A DNA stretch of 64,000 bases from Persicaria tinctoria (lineage: Eukaryota > Streptophyta > Magnoliopsida > Caryophyllales > Polygonaceae), in NCBI GenBank assembly GCA_037127255.1, contig JBANSL010000013.1:60114688-60178687 (forward strand), in the 5' to 3' direction. The position numbers and the translations under genes are program-made. Below the pieces are notes generated by a model. The model made no database searches and had not been told where the DNA came from. It saw only the letters and a list, made by a program, of their open reading frames with translations. Shown piece by piece: positions 33,192 through 43,802 of this stretch; the stretch's first letter is position 1; the number at the start of each line of letters is the position of its first letter.

Positions 33192-34891
33192 AAATTATAA
33201 AAATAGATTAAAAGAACCTTGAATCTAGCAAAATAAACTCCAAGCCGAAATTGAACTTGCTCTCGCAAAACCAAACTAATCTAAGGAATTTGTAAGGCTT
33301 GACAAGATAAAAATATCCTAAAATAATCAATATAGATAGATCTCAAAAGGTAAAACACATTTCGGATCTAAAAAGGAAGGATCATCTAAAGGTTTCTGGG
33401 TCAGAATTCCTGAATTCCAGGTCGGAATCCTCCTCCCACACATTATAACCTCGTAAAGAACCCGGATACTGACCCGGAAATTGGCTATGACATTCGGACT
33501 TACACCTATTCCGACCTGGAACTTCTTGATTCCGACTCGGAACTTTCCAACATTGAAATTTCCATGATTCCGGGTCGGAATATATAGATATCTAGTCGGA
33601 ACTTTGAGTTGATATCAACTAATTCTTGACTCGATTTCTCTATATATTAATTGTCAAAATGCTTAACATGAAATTTGTAGATCTTTGAATCAACTTTAAA
33701 ACAAGCTATAGAACGACTCGATCCAGATTTAGTGGAGCTCAAATGACTCATTTTACCGAGACGTCATCAAGCAGGAACTGTCTGAAAAATGTCAACTCAA
33801 TAATATGATCTTTTTAACTTGATTCTTATTACTTGAGACCGCTATACAAGGCTCTTCGGGCATGCGTGAACATCCCAAACATGGATATTCAATGAATCTT
33901 ATTCATTGCGATTCCAAATTGACATCGAACAAGCTCCAAATCATCTTAAAACACATAAAACACGAGTGTAAACATCTATTCTAAAAACGAAATCAAAAAC
34001 TATAGAAGATATGCAAAACATATAAAAATAACTTAATAGTGACTATAAATTACATCCTATATAACACATAGAAAATGATGATATCATCATACCATACCCC
34101 TCCAGTGCGTTCCTTGTAATAGTTAGGAAGCAAAGCCCCTTAACTATTTGATCGATGTACCACAGCCCCGTTGGCCATCACGGGTTCTACTCAGGAACCT
34201 GATTGCGAGAGAGGGGAGAAAGGTAGAGGAATCAAGTTTTTCACTGAGCTGGGGACGGGGTTTTGAGATGAATATTCGAAGTACTGGCACAGATACAATT
34301 ACCTCACCATCCTTATCTCCTATTTGAATTGTGCACGTGTTTATATGAGTTGTCCTTAAAAAAATACTCTACTCTAGAAATTGAGACACTATCTTATTCT
34401 CCTATATATACCTATTACAATAAGACAAAGCAATGAAAGTGGAAATTTCCTCTAATATTATATTAGATCTAGAACGAAGATTTGGTCTCGTGACACAATG
34501 ATTTTGAGTGCTAGAAGGAGACACACGATCACATGTGGTAGCATTTGCAAATTGGTCTACAAAGAATTTAATTTAGATGTTGGAAATAAAAACGAAAAAT
34601 TATAACAATTTACAAAAAATAAAATAGAAAAAAATAAAATAAGACTTCGTTCATAAATCATAATATTGAATTGATATATATTGAATGAATAGGGGGGGCC
34701 CAAAATAAATTCCCGGGCCAGATATAGTCCTTTTACAAATTTTTTACTCCAAATTATGTATATAATGAAAATTACACTTTTTGTTGTAGTTACAAACTAC
34801 CGTAGTGGTGTAGGTTGCACATGAAACACGCCCCTTTGAATTGAAGGGTCAGAGAAAAGGGAAGCCCTGAAATCTCCAATGTGCGGAGTTT
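33192..34891. other. Noncoding interval downstream of KCS1, with an LTR-like piece bearing TTCCGANNCGGAA palindromes
   Basis: Between 33395 and 33610 the words TTCCAGGTCGGAA, TTCCGACCTGGAA, TTCCGACTCGGAA and TTCCGGGTCGGAA occur, all self-complementary around the centre. The surrounding AT-rich text resembles the LTR fragments at 10.3-12.2 and 57.6-59.2 kb in style. No ends or coding parts were found. The KCS1 3'UTR should occupy about 34700-34891. Confidence 0.5.
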
Positions 34892-36487
34892 TTACACGGA
34901 CAAAGGCACCTTAACCGGATACTTGTTAATGGAGTCGGACCACGGGTTAGTTTGATCCCCGACCCGAACTTGTGTCAGTGCCTTCCAAACCGCACTGTTG
35001 CACTTGAACCCGGACCCGAATGCGATCTGCCAGACCCGGTCCCCCTTTCCTACCCTGCCTTTGGCCTCCGTGTACGCAAGCTCATACCACAACGAGCTGC
35101 TCGACGTGTTCCCAAACCTGTGCAATGTCATCCTCGACGGCTCCATCTGCCACTCCCCCAGCCTGAGGTTCTTCTCGATCTCGTCCAGCACCGCCCTCCC
35201 ACCCGCGTGTATGCAGAAGTGCTCGAACGCCTTCTTGAAATCAGGTATGTACGGCTTCACCTTCTTCGATTTCAGCAGTTTCCGCCTCACTAGCGTTACG
35301 AAGAACCGGAATTGCTCCGCGATCGGCAGCACCAGGGGTCCCAGGGTTGTGATGTTGGTCTTCAGGGCGTCTCCGGCCACGGCCATCAGCTCCCGGGCCA
35401 GCGAGACGCCGACGACGCCGTGGTCGTCCTCCCGCTGGTACACGCAGTTGTAGCTGCTCTCGTCGGCCCCCTTGTGAGTGCGCACCGTGTGGACGAGCTC
35501 GTACTTCGAGCGTCGGCGGTCGGCGGCGCGGTTCGAGAGGAGGACGGCCGCGCCGCCCATCCTGAACAAGCAATTGCAGAGGAGCATCGACCGGTCGTTG
35601 CCGAAGTACCAATTTAGGGTTATGTTCTCGGTGGAGAAGACGAGGGCGACGGAGTTAGGGTTCGCCCGGAGGAGGTGCTTGGCGAGGTCCACGGAGATCA
35701 GGCCGGCTGAGCATCCCATTCCGCTGAGGTTGAAGGTCTTGATGGACTCCTTCAGCTTGTAACGGTTGACGATCATGGCGGAGAGAGACGGCGTCGGGTT
35801 GAAGAGGCTGCAATTCACGATGAGGATGTCGATCTGGTCGGGTGTGAACCCGGTTTTCGCGAAAAGCGGGTCCAGCGTGCCGGCAATGACCGACTCGGTC
35901 TCGAACCGGGCCTCCTCCATGTTCAACCGGGGCGGTTTCTCCGTAATTCCCCTGGCGAAGTACGTTTCGTCCCCTAAACCGGCCCGCCGGGCGACTTTCT
36001 GCTGGAACTGAACCGCTTCTTCGCCGAAAGCACCGCAGCCCTCGGTCATGCCGAGGAACGATGCGACGGACAGCTTCCGCTCGGGTTCGGGTTTGTAGCA
36101 GGCGAAGTCGACCAAGTAGACCGGCCTGGGCCTTCGGGCCCAATAGAGCCCAAGGCCGAGGAGGAGGACGGCTAGACCGGTCACACCAGTTGCGGAGTCA
36201 ATAATAAAATCCCAGTCGGTCCAGAGGTCGGAAACCCGGTCCAGCCTGAGGCCAGTGAGCTGGACAAGTGTTGCTATAAAGAGAGGAATAGCAAAGACAA
36301 AAAGCAAGGCATTTGTAGTGGGCTTCCAGGAGTAGCCTGCATAACCCAGCTTCACATACTTGAGCTTGACGGAGTTGAGGAAGTCGGGGAGGCGGCGGCG
36401 GATCCGGATGACGACCGAGTCGTCAGAGGAGAAGGCCATCTCAGCCGTAAGCCTTTCCCCATCCAGATCTATGGAGCTCCCCGCCAT
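34892..36487 (-). CDS. KCS1: 3-ketoacyl-CoA synthase, KCS1-like
   Basis: This enzyme condenses malonyl-CoA with long acyl-CoA, the first and rate-limiting step of fatty acid elongation beyond C18 at the endoplasmic reticulum, feeding cuticular wax, suberin and sphingolipids. The single-exon frame gives 531 residues, the usual family length. It begins with ERLTAEMAF and then [20 protein letters not shown], which I recall as the signature start of Arabidopsis KCS1. Two membrane segments follow at about 60-77 and 101-117, then the FAE1/CUT1 condensing domain and the ACP-synthase III-like C-terminus. Cys259 (SGMGCSAG), His427 (FCIHAGG) and Asn460 (RFGNTSS) have the spacing of the known FAE1 triad (168 and 33 residues). 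The ATG at 36487 is chosen; the frame runs 32 codons further up, but from a GTG and without conservation. No damage is seen. GC content is clearly above the surroundings. Confidence 0.95.
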   Translation of the reverse strand: MAGSSIDLDGERLTAEMAFSSDDSVVIRIRRRLPDFLNSVKLKYVKLGYAGYSWKPTTNALLFVFAIPLFIATLVQLTGLRLDRVSDLWTDWDFIIDSATGVTGLAVLLLGLGLYWARRPRPVYLVDFACYKPEPERKLSVASFLGMTEGCGAFGEEAVQFQQKVARRAGLGDETYFARGITEKPPRLNMEEARFETESVIAGTLDPLFAKTGFTPDQIDILIVNCSLFNPTPSLSAMIVNRYKLKESIKTFNLSGMGCSAGLISVDLAKHLLRANPNSVALVFSTENITLNWYFGNDRSMLLCNCLFRMGGAAVLLSNRAADRRRSKYELVHTVRTHKGADESSYNCVYQREDDHGVVGVSLARELMAVAGDALKTNITTLGPLVLPIAEQFRFFVTLVRRKLLKSKKVKPYIPDFKKAFEHFCIHAGGRAVLDEIEKNLRLGEWQMEPSRMTLHRFGNTSSSSLWYELAYTEAKGRVGKGDRVWQIAFGSGFKCNSAVWKALTQVRVGDQTNPWSDSINKYPVKVPLSV

Positions 36488-36711
36488 TATGATAGGTAGC
36501 TTGCAATTGGGTGAGCGCCCAAGTATATATATTGTGTTGTGTTGTGCAATGCGCAGTGTTGTGAGGAAATGAAGTGAAACCACCTATCCACGGGAAAAAT
36601 AAAGGGGGAAACTTGCACGCTTTTGGGGTGGGTTAGTTGGGAAGTAGAGGGGAATTTTTTTGTGAGGATCAAGTTTTGATGTGTGTGGAGCAAAATGGGG
36701 AGACTAGTCTA

Positions 36712-36722
36712 AATATATATAG
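36712..36722 (-). promoter_or_regulatory. Putative TATA box of KCS1
   Basis: CTATATATATTTA on the minus strand lies about 225 bases upstream of the ATG. The leader between is C/T- and A-rich, as in plant 5'UTRs. A second TATATATA at about 36523-36532 is only 36 bases from the ATG and would leave almost no leader, so it is less likely. Confidence 0.45.
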
Positions 36723-36729
36723 TGAGAGA

Positions 36730-37380
36730 CAAGCCAACATAGTGGTGGCTTGGGTTGGACAACAGTTGCTCATTTTATTGGTTTTGCCTAAAATGAATAA
36801 ATGTGAGAGGAAATTTGAACTTGTAGCTCAGCTACCTAGTCAAAACGTACCTTCCATAGGTAAATGGCCGCATGGATTAGGCTGATGTGGCAAATTGTTG
36901 TTGCAAGTAGAATCCTTTGTAACGTGGTCATTGGCATTGATGGAATCAAATATTTGGGGAATGGGGCTGTATAAATTGTTGATTCACCGTTCGATAGATT
37001 TTTTTTTATATAGTTTATTAAATAAAAATTTTAGCGAAAATTTGTCACATATATATAATAATTTTTTTATACATATATTAGAAAAATATTAATTTTTTTA
37101 TTTAAATAGTCAATTTTAGAGAAAATTTGTCTCACACACACATATATATAATATTTTTTTTATACATATATTAGAAAAATCTTAAATTTATGATTTAAAT
37201 AGTCAATTTTTGTAGAAAAAACAAAAATTATAAAAAAAATTTAGTTTTTTTTTATATTTATAAATTAGACATAATATTTTTGTTTAAATATATTGGAGAA
37301 AACTTTTAATTTTTTATTTAATTAGACATTTTTAATAGAAGAAAAACAAGAGAAGCAAAAATTATTTTTAAAAAATGAGA
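36730..37380. other. KCS1 upstream region, with an AT-rich tandem duplication
   Basis: About 105 bp containing TTTTATACATATATTAGAAA is present twice in tandem (37010-37100 and 37105-37205). No other gene is seen up to the next element. Confidence 0.45.
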
Positions 37381-37381
37381 C

Positions 37382-37455
37382 TACATGGGATCGAACTTTG
37401 AACCCATGACCTCAAGGTAATAAATACACCTCCTTACCAACTAGCTAAGGTGTCT
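37382..37455 (-). repeat. tRNA-like sequence, probable SINE or transposon-borne tRNA relic
   Basis: On the minus strand TTAGCTAGTTGGTAAGG resembles a Pol III A box and, about 40 bases on, GTTCGATCCC matches a B box. It does not fold into a full cloverleaf. Next to it (37560-37605) is GGGGCTTCAGTCACCCCAAG and AGATCTGCCACTG, a text often seen at the ends of plant repeats. Confidence 0.4.
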
Positions 37456-37715
37456 TGATGAATCTTTACTCATTTTACACTGTTTTATCCATTAAATTAA
37501 TAAAAATTACTAAAAAAATCCAAAATAAAATTATTATTTTTTGCGTTTTTCTTTCGGACTAAGGGGGCTTCAGTCACCCCAAGCACAGATCTGCCACTGA
37601 AAACAAATATATGTGACACATCAGACGAAAAGGAGGGCAAATGCTCACGCTTACCCCCTCCTAACTCCGCCCTTAGTCATTAGGTTGTTCGAATCGAGTT
37701 GATTAGGGTATACTA

Positions 37716-37961
37716 TGTTATGTCCCTAGTATTAGGAATTTAGGGTATAAATACCCTTAGATATTGTAATTGGGATATCATCCAAGTAATAATCAAATTG
37801 TTTACCCTAATCTCTATCTCTCTTTCTATCTCCTATTCTCGTTCTCTCTATCCTCTTTCTCTATCTCATCTGTCTAATTTCTCATCCCCTTCCTTCTGTT
37901 CATCAATCTTTCCATAAGCTTCCATGGGAGCTTGACCTGTACATCCATTCGAGTCATAACA
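37716..37961 (+). repeat. 5' LTR of the 37.7-40.4 kb element
   Basis: The 246-bp LTR contains GTATAAATACCC, a likely TATA box, and a long CT-rich stretch. It is similar over its length to 40203-40436, which lacks a few short stretches. Confidence 0.9.
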
Positions 37962-37962
37962 G

Positions 37963-37974
37963 TGGTATCAGAGC
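37963..37974 (+). promoter_or_regulatory. Primer-binding site, TGGTATCAGAGC
   Basis: This initiator-tRNA-Met-type primer site lies one base after the 5' LTR. Confidence 0.9.
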
Positions 37975-38173
37975 GGTCGATTCCTCCGACCAATTTATCA
38001 ATTTTGTCTTGAAATTTTGATCACCTATGGACGACAGTGACTGGCGAAATTAGGTGACGATGGCGGAGCCGAAAGTGGTAGGGTTTTCTTCTTCGGATTC
38101 TTGACGGATTCAATGACAAGAAGCCAATCGAAGCTTCTACCAGGCGCGTAACCAGATCAGAGTTCAATAGGGT

Positions 38174-38521
38174 GTGCCACCGGTGAATCATCATTCCGAT
38201 ACGATCAGAAAATTGCTTAATGATCGAACAATATTTATAAAGATTCGGAATGAAAGCTATCCAGTTTCTTGTGAAATTTTGGATTCGATATTCTACAGAT
38301 TTGGAATTCTTATTGGAATCGAAAGATTAAGCAGAGGATTCTATTCAACAGTCCGTTTCTTCGAGAAAGAAGCGACCATCAGAGCTTTTGAGTCTCTCAA
38401 TGGCCGAAACATCTACGAAAATTGTTGTCAATTGGAGTTGTTCTTGGTGGCTTCTGCGGGATTGTCGTTTGAAAAAATTGTTGCAGACGTTGAAGTAGGA
38501 AATCGAACGAGCGAATTCTAA
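38174..38521 (+). CDS. PTB-like RNA recognition motif protein inside the LTR element
   Basis: The frame contains one RRM. RTIFIKIRNESYPVSCEILD fits beta-1 and helix 1 in the style of polypyrimidine-tract-binding proteins (Y-P-V-T motif), FYRFGILIGIERL gives the turn into beta-2, YSTVRFFEKEATIRAFESLN gives beta-3 and helix 2, and NGRNIYENCCQLELF matches the DGQNIY..CC.LRI strand typical of PTB RRMs. The aromatic RNP residues are poorly kept, as is normal in PTB. A function in RNA binding is likely by homology. The start shown is a GTG, so the true start, perhaps further upstream or lost, is unknown. Whether it is a captured host fragment or the element's own RNA-binding protein cannot be decided here. 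Confidence 0.55.
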   Translation: MPPVNHHSDTIRKLLNDRTIFIKIRNESYPVSCEILDSIFYRFGILIGIERLSRGFYSTVRFFEKEATIRAFESLNGRNIYENCCQLELFLVASAGLSFEKIVADVEVGNRTSEF

Positions 38522-38800
38522 GGCGCTCCAATTGAGGACGATTGAGATTGTCAGGAAGAAGTTGAACCTCCAGTTTCAAACGCGAATCAACTTGTTGAAG
38601 ACTCGAGTGTAGATGTGAATCAAGTTGAACCTCTGGAGATGTTCTTGGCGCCTTCAATGGAATCGTCATCAGCGCATCAAGGAAACACATCTCTTGAGGA
38701 AATTGAAGTGGCTTCTCCAGTTGCCAAGAACTACATTGAGTTGGAAAAGGATTCGAACAAGCTTTTGTGAGTTGAAGTAATCGCGAATTCGATTGAAGAC

Positions 38801-39346
38801 ATGAATCAAGTAATGAAGCAGCATCCGAAAGATCTTCAGATCGGATCTAAGTCTTCGATGGAGGTCGAGTTGAGAAAAACTTCAAAACTAGATGATGACA
38901 GTGATATTGAGGAACCTCAGACCCAACAAAGACAGTTCAAGGTAAATCTTGATCCCTCTGAGTTTATCTTCGGCGATGGTACAATCAAGGAATTGAGTGA
39001 TTTGGTGAACCTCTTGGTTGAACTGTTGGAAATTAGGATGGAAAAATTTAGAATGATTTCAATTGAATGTTTGGGACACCTTAGTGCACGCAAGGTGTTT
39101 GAGAAAATTCCTCATAGAAAGGAGGCCTTGTGTGATCCGTTTGAGCACAATCTAGTTGAAGATTGGTTGATTTTGTTTCTCTTTGACAGAGGAAGGGCCT
39201 TTGCGATTCGTATTGATCAAGAGTCGATCAAATGGCCTTGTGATAGAGGAAAGGGATCATCCTCTAATTCTTCACTGTTGGTCTTGGTTGATTTATTTGT
39301 GAGCACCAATATCATTTTAGTTTATTACCTTTTGACAGAGGAATAG
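38801..39346 (+). CDS. Unrecognised protein of the RRM-carrying LTR element
   Basis: This is a 181-codon frame from an ATG. An acidic and glutamine-rich stretch (LDDDSDIEEPQTQQRQ) is followed by LIFG-like hydrophobic helices and the repeated fragment LFDRGRAF. I do not recognise a family. It lies downstream of the RRM frame, in a different frame, with GAA/TCA-rich spacer coding between them. It may be a decayed extension of the same gene. Confidence 0.3.
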   Translation: MNQVMKQHPKDLQIGSKSSMEVELRKTSKLDDDSDIEEPQTQQRQFKVNLDPSEFIFGDGTIKELSDLVNLLVELLEIRMEKFRMISIECLGHLSARKVFEKIPHRKEALCDPFEHNLVEDWLILFLFDRGRAFAIRIDQESIKWPCDRGKGSSSNSSLLVLVDLFVSTNIILVYYLLTEE

Positions 39347-39349
39347 TTT

Positions 39350-40202
39350 GCACGAATGGGATTCAAGTTCAGTCTGTTTCAGCTACGAAATTCATTTTTG
39401 ATCCTGGAATTTATAGTGTTGGTATCGGAATGAGTTTGTCTGAGTGTTGGCTAAGGGTTGATGTGCAAAAATCTGACTTCATTAAGGAAGGTATCATTTT
39501 GTTGTCCAAGCTGAGAAACCCATACATGTAGTCACTTTGATTTTTGATCCGCCGGGTGGAGAAATGGCATTTATGTTGTCATGTATGCGTTGTGTTTTTG
39601 TGCATGTACAGGGAGTTTCATGTCACAGGAGGTGTTGTGATAGTGTGCTAGGCAAAGGATGGTGCAACAACCTTGCCATGGGCAGAAGTGATAGCTTGGG
39701 GCTGTTCATCGGGACTGATCTGTATGGCACTTGCAAGATCAAAGGGGGTTTTGGTGTTGAACAATAAGCCAAGATGTCTGCCTATATCCAGGAACAAGGG
39801 TTGTTAGCTGGTTGTAGATAGGTTTTGTCTTGTGAGCAAGGTGAGCTGCTAAAGAAGTGTGGACAATGTGAGCTTCTGCAGAGCTGAGACTTTTACACAT
39901 ATACATGCATCTTACATTTTGTGAGGGGAGATTGTTTTGCTATGGGTTGATCTTGGCACATCATAGACTTTGCTGGCGTGGGAGTTTAGGCATAGTGATG
40001 CTCCTCTTGTGCAATTATATTTGAGCCAAGTTTTTGATAGTGAAAGATGCATTGGCCCATGGAAACGTACAACACATGTAATTTTTTTCCCCTTAGTACA
40101 TATATTGCTACTTGTTTTTTGTAAAAACTTTCTTTTCATTTCGCTATTAGATTTTTTTATTCCAATAAGCTTTGGGACAAAGGTTTTGTAAGAGGAATGC
40201 AT
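39350..40202 (+). other. Distal interior of the RRM-carrying element
   Basis: Only short frames are seen (for example 39537-39767). No retroviral-type enzyme motif. It ends in the purine-rich tract before the 3' LTR. Confidence 0.4.
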
Positions 40203-40436
40203 TGTTATGTCCCTAGTATTAATTAGGAATTTAGGGTATAAATACCCTTAGATATTGTAATTGGCATATCAAATTGTTTACCCTAATCTCTATCTCTCTC
40301 TTTCTATTTCCTATTCTCGTTCTCTCTATCCTCTTTCTATCTCATCTGTCTAATTTCTCATCCCCTTCCTTCTATTCATCAATCTTTCCATAAGCTTCCA
40401 TGGGAGCTTGACCTGTACATCCGTTCAAGTTATGAC
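40203..40436 (+). repeat. 3' LTR of the 37.7-40.4 kb element
   Basis: It pairs with 37716-37961. It carries a four-base TTAA-type insertion near 40222 and loses about 15 bases near 40266. Confidence 0.9.
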
Positions 40437-40439
40437 CCG

Positions 40440-40711
40440 AAGGTCGATTAGAAGAAAGCTTTGGCTTCCATGGAGAATTTGACAAAAAAAAAAAAAGGGA
40501 GATAGATTGAGTGACGAGAGGAGGTGGGAGATGAAGTTCAGAAGACAGAACGAGAGAGAGAATAGAGATTGGAAGAGAGATTAGGAGATATCAAGGAAAT
40601 GATTTGATTATTCCTTGGTTGATATCTCAATTACAATATCTAGGAATATTTATATCCTAAATTCCTTTTCTTTTTTTTGGGTGCTAGATACCCTACATTC
40701 CTAATACTAGA
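40440..40711 (-). repeat. Inverted, diverged LTR copy abutting the 3' LTR
   Basis: Read on the minus strand it follows the LTR order: CCTAGTATTAGGAATGTAGG, a GTATCTAG-like core, GATATTGTAATTGAGATATC, a CTCTCT-rich tract and TTCCATGGAAGCC. Together with 40203-40436 it forms a long imperfect head-to-head palindrome. Confidence 0.75.
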
Positions 40712-41034
40712 GGTTCGTTTGGTTTAACACGGGAAGAATAATTTCCAGGAGGTTACTTCCCGTGTTAAAAATATGTTTGGTTGAATTTTAAATGGTATGA
40801 ATTAAAATAGGAAAATTAAAAATTTCTTTTTATAAAAGGTGGAATTGGAACTTACATATGAGGAAGTAGGTAAGTTAAATTCCCTTAAAATGAATGAATT
40901 TAAATTCCTGATAATTTAACCTCTTGATATTCCTATGACTAAAACTCCAATCAAACACATATATTTTATCTACGTTCTGAGTTTCTCTACTTCCTAGGTT
41001 AACCCAATGAACATAACATACCCTATATTTTGTT

Positions 41035-41250
41035 TAAAGTAAAGTGAGAAAATTGGAGGACACTTGGTCAAAAGGGTAGACTTAATTATACGCGTCCAAG
41101 TTGTCCAACAAGTAAAATGGGAGATTTCTTGCAAGAAACCAGGAGAGAGTATTGTTGGGAGTTGGTTGTAGACGTTTATGATTACACAATAATTACTTGT
41201 ACGTGTGAATTCAATGCACAAGACAGGGTTTCCGGTTTGGATACCTATAG
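41035..41250. repeat. Duplicated sequence, block B1 (pairs with 8255-8480)
   Basis: See block A1; order and orientation are the same. The sequence has no coding potential. Confidence 0.75.
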
Positions 41251-41294
41251 GAGTTGCCGAGTTGACTAAATGTTAAATTTCATCCTAATTTTAA

Positions 41295-41535
41295 GTTGTT
41301 TAAATATACCGCAAATTCTATTTAAAAATGTACATATGTTAAATTTCATCGTAATTTTAGGTTGTTTTTAAATATACCGCAAATTTCATTTGAAAATGCA
41401 CGTTACTTTCGACGTGCAAACTACCGTCACTAATTAGCACTTTTTAAAAATTAATTAACCCATTTTAACCGTGCACGTCTTTTCGACATACAGGATTTGT
41501 AGTGTATATAGCGAAGCCGTAATTTTATAATTGAA
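41295..41535. mobile_element. MITE related to MULE1
   Basis: The left side has TATACCGCAAAT twice (41308 and 41382). The right side ends GGATTTGTAGTGTATATAGC, which matches the MULE1 right end GGATTTGCGGTGTATATAGC with two changes. GCACGT and GACGTGC words lie between. It is a small internally deleted relative of the 0.9-8.1 kb element. Confidence 0.65.
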
Positions 41536-41604
41536 AATTAACTGGTTTTTTTTTAATAAGTGAAATTTAAGTGATACTTAGATTTTATTGCACTAGCACT
41601 TAGA

Positions 41605-42195
41605 CCATGTCTCACCGTGGGACAAATATTAGGTTTTGACATATTTTTGCTCTCTTTATAGGCCAAAATCTAATTTGATATTTTTCTTTTTGGCCTAGGC
41701 TAAATTTGACTTTTTATTTTGGATAGCCAAATGTGAATTTTTGTCAAATTATTTATTTTTAACTGTTTAATATTTATATAAATCTACAAATAATACAATT
41801 ATAATTAAATCTATAAATTACACAATTATGATTTTCAATTAAAAATAAAAGTTATAGTATTGTAAAAATATTCAAGAGTTCTTCGATATAACTATAATAT
41901 TTGACATATTTAAACTATCATTGAATAAATAATATTTTTTTTAAAATGACATTCATCTTTTTTTATTTATTATAGATTCATGAAGATTATATATTGAAAG
42001 AATAAAGATATGATTGAGTGATGGAAATAAGATGTGAAACTGAAAATTTACATTAATATTTATAGGTAGTTTAGCATGCTAAATTGGCATACGAGGAACT
42101 ACAAATTCATATAATAGATCAAAAGATAATATTTTATAAAATATTCTCTTTTAGTAAGTTATTTGCCCTTGTTATTATGGTCTACGTAGGGAGAT
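41605..42195. other. AT-rich noncoding stretch, possible MITE
   Basis: TAGACCATGTCTCACC near 41612 faces ATGGTCTACGTAGGGAGAT near 42177, giving possible short inverted ends. This stretch is absent from the related block at 9.5-12.5 kb, which fits an insertion. No gene is seen. Confidence 0.35.
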
Positions 42196-42242
42196 GACCT
42201 TATAAATGTGAATCTCAAACTCTAGATGCAAAGCCAAAGATA

Positions 42243-42244
42243 TC

Positions 42245-42292
<48 letters not shown>
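42243..42292. repeat. (ATT)n microsatellite
   Basis: About 16 ATT units. A shorter run stands at the same place in the duplicate (12522-12540). Confidence 0.9.
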
Positions 42293-42293
<1 letters not shown>

Positions 42294-42690
42294 GATTGTA
42301 AATTCAGATGAGTCATAAACAAACAGTATATATAAACCCTAGGATTTTTCAAAAAATAATAATAACGAGTTTCATCAAATTCAAATAAAAGAAACAAGAA
42401 GTGGAGTAGTGTTTTGACATTTTTGGTTTAATATTAATATTGGATTGATGATATAGAAATGATAATAGTAATAAAATTTATAATTAAGATGGGTATGAAA
42501 ATATGTGAAATTCTGAACATTCAATTATTCATGTATCGAAGGTGGCCGGTGAGGACTTGGGAGTTGGGAGATTGGAATTTAAAGGGCAGTTGGGAGGTTG
42601 GGTCACTGACAATCCAACCACCAAACAAACAGCAAGAGTGGGAGGGAAAACAACTGGCACACTAGTACAATCTCCCCAAATCTTTTGTTT
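42293..42690. repeat. Duplicated sequence, block B2 (pairs with 12540-13140)
   Basis: Long runs of identity with 12540-13140 continue up to ACAATCTCCCC near 42675. Small indels separate the copies. Confidence 0.8.
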
Positions 42691-42799
42691 CGATAATACC
42701 TATTTTAATTTTTAATAGTAGTACTGTTGTTTATATCGCACACCAAATTTATTAAATATATGCATGAATTTAGATGCGTGCAAATAAATTTTTTATTTT

Positions 42800-43140
42800 C
42801 AAACTATTCACAAATAAATAAATAATTACGAAAATATTCACTAATTTAAACATTTTACAAAAATATTTATTTTTTGTAGGGTAGTCAGAAAAACGCGGTT
42901 TGAAACCGCGCTTTATGTGTAAGATGTGAAATTCGATTGGCACCCGGGAGGAGATTTGAAAATTGACAAAGAAACGCGGTTTGAAACCGCGTTTCTTGGT
43001 CAACTTTCCACCTGGCGACACAGGCGATCAGGGGAGCTAACGTGGCACAGAGAAACGCGGTTTCACTGTTGGATTTCAGGAAAAAAAAAAGAGTCAAAGA
43101 TTCCCCGACATAAAACGCGGTTTGAAACTGCGTTTTATGT
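42800..43140. repeat. MULE2 left TIR with ACGCGGTTTGAAACCGCGT palindromes
   Basis: The palindrome or a near copy occurs at about 42892, 42974 and 43113, with a half copy at 43051. The outer 90 bp are AT-rich and match the right TIR closely. Confidence 0.85.
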
Positions 43141-43401
43141 GTGGCATTAAATGAAACCCTACGAAACCGCTGCTACCCCATTTATTTCATCTCCATCGTC
43201 TTCAACCTCCGCTTCTTCATTCCTTTCGGCGTTTCCTGCTTCAAAACCCATCCGAAGGTTTCGGTGTTCCATCCTCATTAATTATCATCACCTTCAACCT
43301 TTATCTGAAGAATCCTTCGTCATCCTTTGATGCTAAACGTGGGAAAAAGCCCTTGGATTATTCAAGGCAGTAGAAAATTTCAGAGCAAGGGAGTTTTGAT
43401 A

Positions 43402-43779
43402 GTTAATCTTGACCGTGTTAAGGTTGCATTGAGTTGTAAGGGATTAGTTGGACTCGTAGGACGTTTAATCTACTTAAACCAAGACGAGAGGAATTCGTAG
43501 GAAACAATAATAACTTGAAAAGGATTCGATGATCAATAAAACCAACCAAAGTCGAGAACTTGTAGGTGGAAACGCTTTTCTTCTATCCTTTATTTGCTTT
43601 TGTCAATATTATTTTCTTTTATTTTTATTCATAAAAATCTTATATTTTATATTGGTAAATACACAATTTTTAGAAATACTTGATTCTCTAGGGTTCGACC
43701 CCTTACTTGCATACTATACTAGTTTGTTTGTTTGAGATGTATTTTTGACGAGGTAAATCAACGACTTTTCCCTCCGCCA
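43402..43779 (+). repeat. Truncated 5' LTR
   Basis: It is near-identical to 48140-48519. The break falls at TTAATCTTGACCGTG; to its left the text is MULE2 sequence. Confidence 0.9.
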
Positions 43780-43784
43780 AAAAT

Positions 43785-43802
43785 TGGCGCCGTTGCCGGG
43801 GA
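43785..43802 (+). promoter_or_regulatory. Primer-binding site, TGGCGCCGTTGCCGGGGA
   Basis: This is the classic Athila/Tat-type primer site, five bases after the LTR end. Confidence 0.9.

Larger units (their letters stand above)
37716..40436 (+). mobile_element. Non-autonomous LTR retrotransposon carrying an RRM gene fragment
   Basis: The LTR at 37716-37961 (TGTTATGTCCC...GTCATAACA) recurs at 40203-40436. The primer site TGGTATCAGAGC (37963-37974) follows the first LTR, and an A/G-rich TAAGAGGAATGCAT precedes the second. The 2.2-kb interior has no gag or pol but an RRM-like frame and further broken frames. The second LTR ends TTATGAC without a clean CA, and no target duplication is visible, because an inverted LTR-like segment is joined there. 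Confidence 0.85.

Noticed and set aside
35241..36143. Additional genes overlapping KCS1 on either strand
   Set aside because: They are shadow frames of the GC-rich KCS1 coding sequence.
36488..36583. 32-codon N-terminal extension of KCS1
   Set aside because: It starts with GTG and has no conservation. The ATG at 36487 gives the family's normal length and KCS1-like start.
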